From Stereocaulon alpinum (lineage: Eukaryota; Ascomycota; Lecanoromycetes; Lecanorales; Stereocaulaceae): a DNA stretch of 64,000 nt. Shown piece by piece: positions 22,348 through 33,892 of the stretch. Position numbers and translations under genes: made by a program. Every line of letters starts with the position of its first letter. Position 1 is the stretch's first letter. The stretch lies in the NCBI GenBank assembly GCA_018257865.1, contig JAEUBA010000024.1, positions 62,001 through 126,000 on the forward strand, written 5' to 3'. The notes beneath the pieces are model-generated. The model did not search any database. It was not told the DNA's origin and worked only from the letters and a program-made list of their open reading frames with translations.

Positions 22348-24786
22348 TGTGCTGAAATTGGCGCACCCATCCAGTAACAACGCTCGCTCTCCCAAACACA
22401 TGGAGATTACGTGAATATCCAAGGGGCGGCGAGCATCAGTGGCAAGTTGCCACAGCATAGCAGGAGAATTATCACACCTGCTGATCTCAGCCCAAGTTCT
22501 ACAAGTGGCAGCCTCTTCACAGATCGCCTAAGGGATGGGTGAGAATTGATTGGAAGGCTGGTTCTGATCGCCAATTGGTCGAAGATTCCACGCGCCAACA
22601 CAAGTCATACCAAGTAGAAACACTTGGTCCGTGCACTGCCGAGAACTGCACAATTGATTCGCTACTTTCTGAATGGAGAATGACGCACAGCTAGCCTCAT
22701 TGCTTCATAGCAATCCTGCGCTCTACCAATCAGCAGCTCTAGCCGCAGCGTAGCAAGCTCCGGAGGTCCCTACAAGTGACGGGATGACCCTGCTTCTCAG
22801 CCATGGTAAATTCACCTTGTAGGAAATCCAAGCTGAAAGGGCAGCATCCAATCACCCCGCCATGGTACTGCCTCGTGACCGTTGATCTTCATAGTGCTCC
22901 CACCCTCCCAAGATGTCGGGACACACCAAATATGCAGGCGGGCGGTAAGACGAGGGGTGATTCGTGGGTAGAAAGCGGAAGTGATGGCTCTGGGACAGTG
23001 CCGGGGTGGCATTTTTGGCGTCTGTTGGCGTGGATCGATCGACGAGTGAGGTCGCAGAGCGGGGGTGGTGGCAGGGAGTGAACAAGCATGGATTCGCTGC
23101 TTGGTACCGAAAGGCTTAGCGCTGTAAGCTTATGGTGGGGCTATGCGATAACGAATCTTGACTGTATCGAAGTATATTCATGTCCCAAGCCTAGAATGAT
23201 AGTCAACGAGCTCATGAGCATGGGCAACAATGCACAGCGCACATTGTTCTTGCGCCAAAACCTGTTTGCCGGCAGCTTGAGATAGCAAAGACGCGTACCT
23301 GCTGTAGTGGAGTCTAGAAGGTTCAACCACACACCACTTCCTCTCAGCTTAGTTGCTTCTCTCAAGCCGTGTAGAGCCACATTGATAACGCGATGATAGC
23401 GCAATGGGCATCGCATTCCAGGGGAGTGTCACTTTACCCCTTCATAAGACATAATCGCAGCTGCCACGTATCTGCCTTCTTACTTTACATGACTGCCCTG
23501 CAGGAAGAGAAAGGTGAAGAAGGTTGATTGCATGTCTGAATTGTTTGCTTGTCAATCGCCGCCAAGTTCCTTAGCTCGCCTTAGGGAATTCTGGGGTTTT
23601 TTGGTGGCTCCCGCTTGTCACCAAGGAGCCACCATCTCCCTCGACAATCTTTCTTTCCTTCAACCAATTCTCAGCCTCGACTCCTCGTCTTTGAAAAGGA
23701 CATCATTGACATCTTAACATCTTGACATCTTGACATCTTGACATCTTAACATCTCTTACTATTCGTGACGGTCCGGTCACAAGATCTCTATCACATTGCC
23801 AAGGGATTGATACATCGGTAACTCCGTACCTGTCGTGGAACTCGTGGGACCTAACAACATAAGGCAATCAGCTTTGGAAGTTTAGACCCTTGAGAGATCG
23901 TCCGACCCGAGCGCAAAAAGGTCACACCCCAAGGACTGCGCCCCATAGGCACTTGGACCATCCTTTGCCCATTATTAACTTACGCCGTTAATAGTACCAA
24001 CCCTCGAAGAACCGCCGGAGCTTCATCCAATTGGTCCTGAATTGCCTTTCTCTTTCTTCAGGTACGCAAGTACCTCGCTACTCTTCATCTTTACAGTTTC
24101 TTCAGAATTTCCCTCCTTTGCCAGACAAGGCGCACAACGCACGCAAGAGGAGAGGCTACTTAATCTTGCGCGAATCATCTCTCGCCCGTTATCGACGCCA
24201 TTTCACCATCCCTGTCTGCTCATCCTACCCACACTCTCACCCACCATTTTCCCCGCCCGGTCGCAATTCGCCTTCCCATTCCAAGCGCTCCTCTCCCACA
24301 ACTCACCAACAGCCTCCACAAATTCCCCTACACTACGCTCGTTCATAGTCGCCTTCCTTCGACTATTCCTGCTTCTAATCGGCGATTCGTTGAGGTCCAC
24401 CAGCCCGATCGCCTTTTACTTGGAGAAATACCTACAAAATTCCTAGTCTCGAGCATTGACTGCACGCAATTCACGTAGCCTTTGCGCTCATATCACCAAT
24501 GTTCTTGGGAGTTGTGATGCTCAGATCTCGTTAAAGCAGGCCTAAACGAAGCACGAAATCAATTGTCCCACAGGCGCAAAAGTTGTCCAACAGAGCGAGT
24601 TTACCACCATATCATAACAGCTATTTCTCCTTCTGGAGACGAAGCAGGCTACAGTCGGCGCAGGGACCGCGTCGTTCCTATGCGAGGCAGCTTACAACAG
24701 CAGTGCAGAACACGCAGTAAGCTCCAGGCACGAGCGCAGGCTAGCTTCTCTGCACTTGATTGCGCTTAACGATCCAGTGCTACACT
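22348..24786. promoter_or_regulatory. long upstream region and leader of the Whi3/Scw1-type gene
   Basis: 2.4 kb without a supported gene. The stretch 24000-24450 is strongly pyrimidine-rich and resembles a fungal leader. Its overlapping open frames (24031-24446) are low-complexity, and several ATGs precede the chosen start, so upstream ORFs or a leader intron are possible. The 8-bp tandem repeat at 23706 lies here. Confidence 0.45.
23706..23753 (+). repeat. six-copy 8-bp tandem repeat (TTGACATC / TTAACATC)
   Basis: Six contiguous 8-bp units, four TTGACATC and two TTAACATC (the second and sixth). Non-coding, about 1 kb upstream of the Whi3/Scw1-type start. Confidence 0.85.
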
Positions 24787-26388
24787 ATGGCATCAGATGG
24801 ATACATGATGAGTAACGGACCGAAACCAATGCCCTATCGAATACCATCCTCACAATCTCAGACGATATCGCCGTTGAGTCAGGTCAACAATCCCTTTGAC
24901 ACAGATTTGGGGCTTTCGGGCCTTGCGATAGCTAGTGGAATGGACAATATGGCGGCTATACTTATGCGCAAGCTCCCACGGCATACCACGCCTGAAGCTT
25001 TGAGAACCATGCTCCTGTTCGCCAAAGATTTCCTGAGCGCAGATTTCGTGGCCTCGGACTTCCCCCAAGACCAGGGATATCTTTCCGCAATAGCGCGCTT
25101 CCGAACTTCCGCTGCTGCTGAGGAGGCCAAGTCGCTTTTGCACGGAAAACAAAACAACCCTAACGAGCCGCCAATACATGTTGAGATTGTCAGGCTTTCG
25201 CCAGGTGGGCTGGGACCAAGGAGAAATACAACGGACATGTCGAACAGAGCCAACTCGAGCTCATCTACAGGGTCGTCGAGCGGACAAGCGCGTCAGTCAT
25301 CAAGGTTCAATGGCACATTCCAAGCCATGGATCGCATTTCACCCACCAACGGCGTAGGCGGCTTTACTAACGGAGGTTCCTTTTCTTCGGCCGAGGGCCC
25401 CGATGTTGTTTCCCCACTCTCAAACTTCTACTCCCCACAATCACCACTCGGCCAGATGAATGAAAGACAAAGAGTGTCAGGAAAAGCAGTCATTGGGGAG
25501 GATAGTATAGATGATGAGCCGGGAGATCTTTTGAAGGACCCGGTCGCTTACGCCAAAAATGACATGTCCGGACAGCTTTCACGCCATCCCACCAACCCTC
25601 AATTACCTCCCTCTCGATTCTCTGGTCTGTCCCTAAGTACGACTGCCACTACCTCTCCTCCCATGTCCGGTTTCACCTCGCCGAGAAGTAATGGCCCGCT
25701 GCAGAGCCCTATTTCTGCCATGTCACCGACCAGCCTCAATGGTATGGGGCCCAACGCGCCATACCAATTGGCAAACCAGCATTATCAACGACATAACTAT
25801 CCTCCGGTTAATCCCGCCGATCAAAATCCGCCATGCAATACACTTTACGTCGGAAACCTACCTATCGATACCTCCGAAGATGAGCTGAAGGCGATGTTCT
25901 CAAAGCAGAGAGGCTACAAGAGGTTGTGTTTTAGGACGAAGCAGAATGGGCCAATGTGTTTTGTGGAATTTGAGGATATCTCCTTCGCGACGAAGGCGCT
26001 CAATGAGCTCTATGGACACCCACTACATAATAGTGTCAAGGGCGGGATACGATTGAGCTTCTCTAAGAACCCGCTTGGCGTACGTACCGGTCAACCAGGA
26101 GGCATGGGTCCGCCTACACCACTGTCGCCATCCGGCCCAATGCCAGGGATGAACGGTCTCGGAATCACCCCGTATTCTACCGCCAACGGACCACCACCTG
26201 GATTACCCGCTCCACCAGGGTTAAGCAATGGGAACAGTATGAACGGCATGATCAGCCCGACGAGCTTAGGTGGAGGCTTTGGAATGGACATGGGTATGGG
26301 AATGGCGGGCATGCGCAGCCCACAGAACGGCATGACAACTGGTTGGGGCAATCCAGGGCCGTACTTGGATCAAATGTTCGGACGTTGA
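24787..26388 (+). CDS. Whi3/Scw1-type RNA-binding protein with two RRMs
   Basis: Single exon, 533 residues from the ATG at 24787 (MASDGYMMSNG); an in-frame codon nine residues earlier is less likely. RRM1 (about residues 56-136) starts AAILMRKLPRHTTPEALRTM. A long Ser/Pro/Asn-rich region follows, then a canonical RRM2 (about 351-434) with RNP2-like LYVGNL and RNP1-like GPMCFVEF, then a Gly/Pro/Met-rich tail. This layout, with the two RRMs widely separated and the strong one last, matches yeast Whi3/Whi4 and fission-yeast Scw1. Those proteins bind mRNAs, control G1 size and cell-wall integrity, and form condensates. A long leader suggests translational control. Confidence 0.85.
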   Translation: MASDGYMMSNGPKPMPYRIPSSQSQTISPLSQVNNPFDTDLGLSGLAIASGMDNMAAILMRKLPRHTTPEALRTMLLFAKDFLSADFVASDFPQDQGYLSAIARFRTSAAAEEAKSLLHGKQNNPNEPPIHVEIVRLSPGGLGPRRNTTDMSNRANSSSSTGSSSGQARQSSRFNGTFQAMDRISPTNGVGGFTNGGSFSSAEGPDVVSPLSNFYSPQSPLGQMNERQRVSGKAVIGEDSIDDEPGDLLKDPVAYAKNDMSGQLSRHPTNPQLPPSRFSGLSLSTTATTSPPMSGFTSPRSNGPLQSPISAMSPTSLNGMGPNAPYQLANQHYQRHNYPPVNPADQNPPCNTLYVGNLPIDTSEDELKAMFSKQRGYKRLCFRTKQNGPMCFVEFEDISFATKALNELYGHPLHNSVKGGIRLSFSKNPLGVRTGQPGGMGPPTPLSPSGPMPGMNGLGITPYSTANGPPPGLPAPPGLSNGNSMNGMISPTSLGGGFGMDMGMGMAGMRSPQNGMTTGWGNPGPYLDQMFGR

Positions 26389-27191
26389 CGAAGCCCACGA
26401 CGCCCCACGACCGAAAAGCCCTCACGACATTATTGACATCTTTCGCATGGCGCTCCGGCGTCTCTTGTTCTTCTATGCGCCACCTAGACATTCCTTTGCA
26501 ATCATACAGGGTACGGAAAAAGCTGCTTTGCAGGCATGTGGCAGGAGCCAGTGCTTTGCAAGAGCAACTGGGAAAAAAGAAATGGGAGGGAATATTGGTA
26601 TTATCTGGGCTGGATGGCTTTGCAGGATATGGGCATTTTGCGATGATTCCCCCTTTGCAAACACTATGCTGGTTGCGATTGCTTTCTTCGCGGCTTTTCT
26701 TTCTCGCTCAGGGTTGGTCATGAGTGTGGCCTGCTCTTTTTACAGAGGCGGATTTGTGGGTCATCATTATTGTCAGGCATACTCTCCTTCCTATGGGTTT
26801 GATGCGGCATCTACAGCCGGGCTACATGGTGCATATACATAGCGGTACGAGCACATAAGGCGCTTTGTTACTTTTCTGTTTCCGTTCCGGACGCATGGCG
26901 CTGAAAAGGGATCGGGAAGCGAAATACCATGACGTTGAATTATTAGACGAGGCACACCCTATCATCATGCTCAAGGCATCTCAAACTCTCACAGCAATTT
27001 GAACTCTCACGAAAAGCTAAAGCATGTGGATTCATCGGGATTTGGGCTGAATCCTATTGATAGAGTTTGAGGAGTAAGGAGTGCGGGGCCTTGAAGCTCG
27101 TTTGGCCTCGCTTGCAAAAGGGTTCTCTTCTATCGTATTCTCCTCTATTATATAATCAATTAGTTTGACTTCCTCCAACAAACGCTCCGGC
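26389..27191. other. 3' region of Whi3/Scw1-type gene and spacer
   Basis: No supported coding sequence. Short frames at 26343-26842 overlap the 3' end out of phase and are likely 3' UTR. Confidence 0.45.
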
Positions 27192-27263
27192 GCTTCCTTG
27201 GTCCAATGGTTAGGATTCCACCCTTCCAAGGTGGAGGTCCGTGTTCGATTCACGGAGGTTGCA
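27192..27263 (+). tRNA. tRNA-Gly (UCC) with mispaired acceptor stem
   Basis: The fold can be drawn by hand. D-arm GTCC/GGAT; anticodon stem CCACC/GGTGG with loop CTTCCAA (anticodon TCC, decoding GGA); 4-nt variable loop; T-arm CCGTG/CACGG with loop TTCGATT. The discriminator A is at 27263 and a Pol III terminator T5 at 27281-27285. The acceptor strands GCTTCCT and AGGTTGC pair except for two adjacent T-T oppositions at positions 3-70 and 4-69. No intron. Either a weakened or pseudo tRNA gene, or a sequence error in one strand of the stem. Confidence 0.75.
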
Positions 27264-27280
27264 AACAACCTTTACCCCTC

Positions 27281-27285
27281 TTTTT
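27281..27285 (+). terminator. Pol III T-run downstream of tRNA-Gly
   Basis: Five T residues 18 bases after the tRNA, as expected for RNA polymerase III termination. Confidence 0.6.
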
Positions 27286-30200
27286 GCTCCTTCATATTAC
27301 GTATGATATAGGCAGAAAGTGCCAGGCTACCAACCTATGATTCTCAGTATAGATACAAGAAGATCAAGTCGTTCATTTTGTCCAATGAGGGGTTAAGAGA
27401 GTTTGGGCGACGCAATTTATGGGGCTAGTGGTAGGGCTCAAGCGTGCTTAAGGTAGGGTTCTGTTCGAAGCCCTGTCGTTCTTAGACTCTATTACACGGC
27501 GTTTCAATGAGAGAATTTCGCACCATTGCACTCTCGAAATGTTCGTGAGATTTCGATCATGGTAGGATATATGTTCAGGTCCCTCGAATAGGATTGAAGT
27601 AGTTCTGGAAATCACATTCAGCGCTCTTGAGCTAGGCGGATAGGTGTACCATCATCTGAAGTCGTGCACTGCTATAAGAGGTTCGATGAAGCTTGAGAAC
27701 TCATTGGGAGATGAAAGGGCAAGACGACAGCCTTATCTCTATTGTCAGTCTTCCAAAATTCCTCTATTCTCTACGTTCCTCGATGATGTACCGACCTCCG
27801 ACTTCTGAGGTATACCGAGCCAAGCGAGCGATCTGTCGGGATAATCGATTACACAATCTCCATCCAAGTTGTATCGAGTATCCAAGCTGGTATTTCTGGC
27901 AAGCTACATGAATCACACTTGTCTCCTTCAGATCAAACAAGAGCGGAGTTTTTGATGAGGATATAAAACGGTCTATTCTTTTGCCAAGAATACTATTCGC
28001 AAGTAATACCCAAAAGTTTGGAAAGAGATGTTCATTATCGGATGTCTCAGACCGCTCCGAGGAGATTATATCACGTTGATGAAGCATTCTCGATGTATAT
28101 TTTGAATATGAGATTTGACTCATTGCTTGCGAAGTTCTTACAAATATTTCCTGCGCAGGCTTTGGAAAAGTAAGACTCTCGTCAGTCACGTTGAGATGCC
28201 TTTGCAGGAACCCGTCATTGGAAAGAAAGTCTTACGCTCCAATTTGCAATCTGGTAAAGATCTCTACTTTCATCAGTATTTCGTAGATATGTAAAGATTG
28301 GGTGATACAAATTATCCACGATGCAGCTCCTTTGAGTTACCATTTGAGGCTGTGTTGTTGCTCATGATACACGCGTGCGGCATCGACTAGGTTAGTGGTA
28401 ATATGGGTATTACAGACATGGCTCTAGCTGCGAAGCATGCTGATCTGAATACTTCCCGAGCTAGATGCTATGCTGTGAGGGCCAGTTGTTTATCGAATAT
28501 AGTTTGGGGTGATTGACTGGCGAGTTTGTCTAAGCAGGCCGCGTTTGCAGGTCCTGCGACGACCGTAAGAGTTCGAAAGGGGTGCATCTTACGAGGATAA
28601 TACCTGATGCTGATATGCCTGGGTACACGCCACCACCATGGCCGGCATCAGGGGATGAGAACTCTGGGTTTTCCAATGGAGAAGAAGCTTGCGCTTGGTG
28701 CTCGTCACGGTGCTAACGCGAGCATCATATCCCCTCAAAGGTCACGAGTAGTTCTTCCATAGTTTGTGTATATCCTATTCAGACTGCGCGAATGATCCGG
28801 ACGCGGTCGGTTTACATATGCTCCGGTCTCTTCAACAGGCATTCGATCAGAGACTGCTATTCTGAGAGCCCATGGCAGCCTATGTGCAAAGAGAGACACG
28901 GTTCCGGCTTCTGAAGAAGATTGAGAGATGGATTGAGTGGAGGCGGCCACTAAGCAAGTACCCGAGCTAGGTGGAGGTGGACACTACCGGGTGACAGTAC
29001 ATGACATGGACGAGCTGCGGATTGATTGAAGAGACTTCCCCATATCGAGGGCGCCACCAACATCCGTCTGGGTTTCAATCATAGGACTGACAGAATGCCC
29101 TGTCCGGCTCCTTATGCGAGCTTGCTTCACGTTAGTGGAATGTCTGATCTCGAGGACACTGAGTCTCTTGCTTTGAAAAAGGAGTGGAAGATCGAGTGGA
29201 AGACGCACGGAGGCTAAATCCTCGCTTTTCTCTCAAGATCCTATACGACTATTGGGCCGCAGTGGACTTACCAGATGATCGTATCATGCCTTTGGTCCGC
29301 TCACAATTTCACTGCGCATTGTGTACACCAGTTATCACTTTGAGCTAAGTTTTCCCCACCCCCGCTTCGTCTAGCTTCCCTTGTGCTCATCACCCTCTGG
29401 GAACATGTATCCTTGAACTAAAGGGTCATGTACCTTGCAGCCCTCAGATTTCATCCGAGGAGAGGGCTCTCTAATCGATGAGGCCACACAATCTAATTTT
29501 TTGATGGCCGGAGCCCCAAATCTGCTTAAGAAACGGTTTCCAGCTCTTCATGCTCACTGATCTGCGCTGAAGTAGAGCCGAAAGTGATTTGTGTTTGAGC
29601 TAGTAGCTCATGCCACTTCGCGCGCCCATGCGGACACATAAGGCCCGCTAGGGCTTCGAAGTACAACGACGATCAACCAGTCTCCGGCTATTGTAGCCCA
29701 GAACCGAGTTGCATAACAGTGTCGACCCATTCATGCTGCCCCGCCTGTAGTAATTGGAAGGGTAGAAGATACACGATTGGGCTTGCAAGCTGCTCACTTC
29801 ACCACACTTGAGAGGCTTTACGAAGCTGACAATGTGTCATCAGGTATTCAGATCGGAGCCTACATAATTGTATTCTTGATGGATTGCAGCCCTGCATTTT
29901 CCGAAAAAGAAATCTAGCCCTCCACTCTGTCTGTTGGACATCGTCTGGTGTATACAAAAACACGCATCATCGGTTCTTGGACGGCATAATTCGTGGATGT
30001 TCTCTAAGCACGCACTTCCTTGTTAGTTGCTCGAAGTGCAGCTTGTATAGTCCAAATTATGATGATTTGGAGCTCCGCTCAGATCACATCGAGCGTACGA
30101 AGCCACACAATGCGTGGGGCTGAGGACATTGGCCCGTGCGGTGGGTCATGCATAAAATCGGGAAATTCTTTTCGAATAAGGTTAAGCATCTGACATGCAG

Positions 30201-31260
30201 CATCTCTGGCATCTCTAGTCACGATCTGAGTTCCTCCCGGCATCTCCAAGTTACCAAAGTGGCAGGAGCGTCATGACGTTGAGCGATCTTGACAGGGGCA
30301 GATGCCCTAATTCATTTCACGAGATCCGCGGCTCCGGGGTAGCTTAGTAAGCGAGCTGAGTCTATCATCCCAGCCACAAAACTTCATCTGCTCCCTGCAA
30401 TCTTCTGTAGTAACATATCATCTCTGACCTGGAAATCGCAAGAAGCTGTAATAGCCGACATGCCGTTGCCAGCGCAATGGTTTGTGTTCAAAATTGATAA
30501 GGTCATCCCGATTGATCGATGAAAATGCATTCAACAGCTCGATCTGGTGCGCTACTGTATGACTATTCCACTACGAGCACCCCACACTCCTCGGTATCTT
30601 GCAGCTGGGGTAAACTATCTGATTGGAGGGCCACATCTATTCAACCTGGGCAGACCAGACCTCAGTTCCCCGCTTTGACTTTCGAACACTGACTGACGAA
30701 AGCGGTTCGACTAGGGAGATTTGGTTTACCGCTAGCGTCACTAAATCTCAACGTCTTCACGCTACAGCTTCGCGGACAAATCAAAGACTTTCTCTAAGCA
30801 ATGGTCACTGTTCAACTGTTGCCTTTTTTGCAAGCAACGGAGACCCGTTTCTCCAACCTAGCTACCCGTAGCTTCAGATTCAAGCCACCACGAGGATCAC
30901 CACTGGTTTAAACCTCGATTGCGGAGATGCGCTTTGAATTACGTGGGTTGGGTAAGGATCGAAGTTACCGAGCGCGCATATATTAATTGCGATGTTTAAA
31001 ATGGCTATCTTTTTTTATCTGTTTGCGAACAAATTGATACATAGACGCTTCTGGGCCTCATGCATGAATCCCTGTGGGTGGGAGTATCAATGCTCGTGTA
31101 CTCCGTATGATTGTCAAAGCGTTCGTACATAGGGGAAGCATGTGATGGTTTGTCTTCCCCCTATAGTACTGATGGCAGGTTGTTAATATCTTTTCCTGTC
31201 CGACAACGCTATTTTGTACACTCCCTGTGATCAGAGATCTCTTGTCATACTTCCAACCAT
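27286..31260. other. gene-free stretch, about 4 kb
   Basis: The longest stretch without a supported gene. The 141-codon minus frame at 27764-28189 and several frames near 29-31 kb have no recognisable domain, no conserved splice structure and ordinary base composition. I see no terminal repeats or transposase remnants. It is possibly very old repeat DNA or lineage-specific sequence; the last few hundred bases would contain the PQ-loop gene promoter. Confidence 0.4.
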
Positions 31261-32448
31261 ATGGCACCACAAACCTCCATACCCCCAGCAGCCAATGTCC
31301 TCGGCACAATCGGCACCGTATTCTGGTGTGTACAACTGGTACCTCAGATATGGTTCAACTGGAAGCAGAAGAAGACGGATGGTCTACCTGCTCTCATGAT
31401 GTTCTTATATGCAATATGTACGCGCTGCTCATGTATCTCAAACACAAACCACTTACACATAACCCAGCCGCCGTCCCGTTCGGTGTCTACGCCATTATCC
31501 AGAACTTCAACGTCCCGATTCAGATTCAGCCACAGATATTCTGCCTGCTCTCGCTCGTAACCTGGGGACAGATATTGCACTATAACGGCAAGTGGTCGAC
31601 AAGGAAGGCCTACCTCATCACATCAATAATCGGAGTTGCATTCGGAGTTATTGAATTTGTGCTAATACTGACCCTGCGGCCATTGTACCTTCGTGGCATT
31701 GAGTGGCCGCTTATGTTCGTCGGAATTGTGGCGGCAATACTACTTGCAGCGGGACTACTACCTCCATATGCAGAGTTGTGGAAACGTGGGGGCAGAGTCG
31801 TGGGGATCCACTTTGGATTTCTGACTGTTGATTGGTTGGGAGCCTTTTTCTCATTACTGGGGGTTGTGGCGCAGAACACTTTTGATCCGCTAGGTGGATC
31901 AATGTTCATTGTCTGGTAAGTTCCTTTCCTCGCCAAAAATTGCCATTGTTTGCTAAATATAGCCAATCAGTATTGTTATTGAAGGCGGCATTTTCGTCTC
32001 CCACGGCATCTGGCTCTTCCGCACGCGCAAACTCCGCGCTGCCGCTAAAGCAGCTGGCTGCGCCTTCGATGATCTCCCCGAGTCAGAATCCTATCATGTC
32101 GACGTGCCGCGAAAAGGCAGTATAGCCGCCTCGCGGGATATCGAGCACGTGGAAATAGAACGAAGAGGGAGTCTCGCTCTCGCGCGGGAACGAGATATAG
32201 AAGCCGGACACAGGGTTTCAATAGAAAGGAACACCATTATCGAGGAGACTGATTCGACGAGGAGCGGCAAGAGCAATACCAAGGTTATAGAAGAGGAGGT
32301 GAGGAGGAGCTGGGATGGCCAAGGTGTTCAGGAGAATGGTTATGGCACTATTGTAAAGAAAGCGTCACCCGCGAGGACGAGGCCGGTGATTGAACGGAGG
32401 GATACAGATAAGAGTATCGCGTCGATGTTTAAGGATCCGGTGTGGTGA
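31261..32448 (+). CDS. PQ-loop repeat membrane protein
   Basis: Three exons, join(31261..31417,31468..31915,31971..32448), 360 residues; introns of 50 and 55 bp. The first PQ-loop is clear: VFWCVQLVPQIWFNWKQKKT, residues about 20-39, just after TM1. Further hydrophobic helices run to about residue 225, including a second PQ-loop-like turn near LLPPYAELWKRG and FLTVDWLGAFFSLLGVV. The C-terminal 130 residues are charged, Arg/Glu-rich and presumably cytosolic. PQ-loop proteins (KDELR/SWEET-like fold) include vacuolar and lysosomal amino-acid exporters; substrate and membrane are not determinable here. Confidence 0.85.
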
Positions 32449-32879
32449 AGTGGGGCCTGGAGGACACACGCAGAATGGGATAATGTGAGATGTCTGTTAA
32501 TGTAAAGAGAGGCTACTTGGAAACTCGGAAATGCGGGGTGTATGAACGATACATAATGTCACGACTAATGGATAATAATGCAGCTACATTAAACCAACCC
32601 ATTCCACATCTATTGATCCACCCCTCTTGCTTTTCCCAAAAGAGCAAGTCTCATCAAGCACAGAAGACGATCTACAGTCCCCAAATCCGAGTACCCCCAT
32701 CCCTCTCCCAATTCCCCAGAAATTACGCTCTATATACTAGCTCCCCTACTAGCTCCCTTACATATCGTACTCTCGCCTACCCATCCCCACCCCCACCCAA
32801 CGCAGCGATCAAACCACCACACACAACCCCCAAATACCCCACCTTCCCTCATCCTAACTACTGCCCGGAAAGATATGGG

Positions 32880-33310
32880 ATGGTATAGGATGCACTGAGA
32901 TATCCCACTAACATCCTATACCGTTAGGATATCCCACTAACATCCTATCTCATATCTCCCACTAGGCATAGGATTTATGATCGTCTAGCCCTATACTATA
33001 CCATACCAGTACCCTATACTAAACCATTGGAACATCCTATATCTTTCCTGCCGAGAATCCTAAATATATTGACCTCACTTGGAGCTATATAAACTACTAT
33101 CCTATCGTTATCCTCCCCGTTCCCTACTAGTTGAGTAGTTTAACCGTTCCTCTTACTACTCTGAACCGATACTTACATATTATATCTATCTTCTCTCCTC
33201 TACTATTATTATGGTATTTGTTTTCTATCTAGTAGCTAAGGTAAGCTAAGCTAAGCTAAGACTTCTGTGCTTCTATAGCTTTAGAATATATCTCTATAAT
33301 CTAGTAGCTA
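32880..33310. mobile_element. AT-rich repeat relic, solo-LTR-like
   Basis: About 430 bp of sharply AT-rich sequence with few G. A 21-base block containing GATATCCCACTAACATCC occurs twice, about 29 bases apart, around 32899-32950. The segment contains a TATATAAA box near 33087 and lies between GC-balanced DNA. This fits a decayed, possibly RIP-mutated solo LTR, but I cannot fix its ends or a target duplication. Confidence 0.35.
33232..33260 (+). repeat. 5-bp tandem repeat (TAAGC)n
   Basis: Several copies of TAAGC/CTAAG at the right part of the AT-rich block. Confidence 0.7.
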
Positions 33311-33892
33311 GAAAGCTAATATACATTGAACCAGACCAGACTAGGGATTCGCTTAGCTTGAAAGAAGTATACGAGGTACGAAACTATTGCTTTTGGGGAA
33401 GGGAGGGGAGAGATGGTTCTTGTTCTTGGGATGATGGGTTTAGTGGTTGGGGATTGTAGGGGGCTCGGAGGGGAAGGGGAAGGGGAAGAGGGAGTGGATT
33501 GGGTTGTGGGTTGTGGAGAGGAAAGGAGATGAGGGTTTCTATACGGCATGGTACTATTTTAAGAAGGTAGACTTGTTTGCTGCTGGAGACTTTGCTGCGA
33601 CGAGCGTATCTCTTGGGGTGAGGCTGAGGGGTGAGGAGTCTTGTTGTTGTGGACGTGCGGCTAGGGGTGAACATTGGGAAAGAAGGAGACGATGGTGATG
33701 GAAGTAAAGTGTTGAATTTGATGCGTTGAGAAGGTTTTGGAATCTTGGTCGTGTTGCTGAAGTGTATTTCCGAAATAGCATGCCGAGTCCTCCAACTGTG
33801 TTTGAGCGTTCATACCAGCGCCCAATCTATCTAATGATATCGTTACTCATCATTGTCGCTCTGAATTTTTACTACAATTATCGACTGTGAGA

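Larger units (their letters stand above)
32449..33892. other. AT-rich and CT-rich intergenic region
   Basis: Besides the AT-rich relic listed separately, 33380-33700 is strongly purine-rich on the plus strand. Its minus-strand frames are Ser/Pro/Thr low-complexity translations that I do not accept as genes. Confidence 0.45.

Noticed and set aside
24031..24446. Two overlapping open frames upstream of the Whi3/Scw1-type gene
   Set aside because: Both are artefacts of a pyrimidine-rich leader; neither has a domain.
27764..28189. 141-codon open frame on the minus strand
   Set aside because: No domain or conserved motif recognised, isolated in a gene-free stretch.
33316..33780. Ser/Pro-rich open frames on the minus strand
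   Set aside because: Low-complexity translations of a purine-rich tract, overlapping in different frames, no domain or splice structure.
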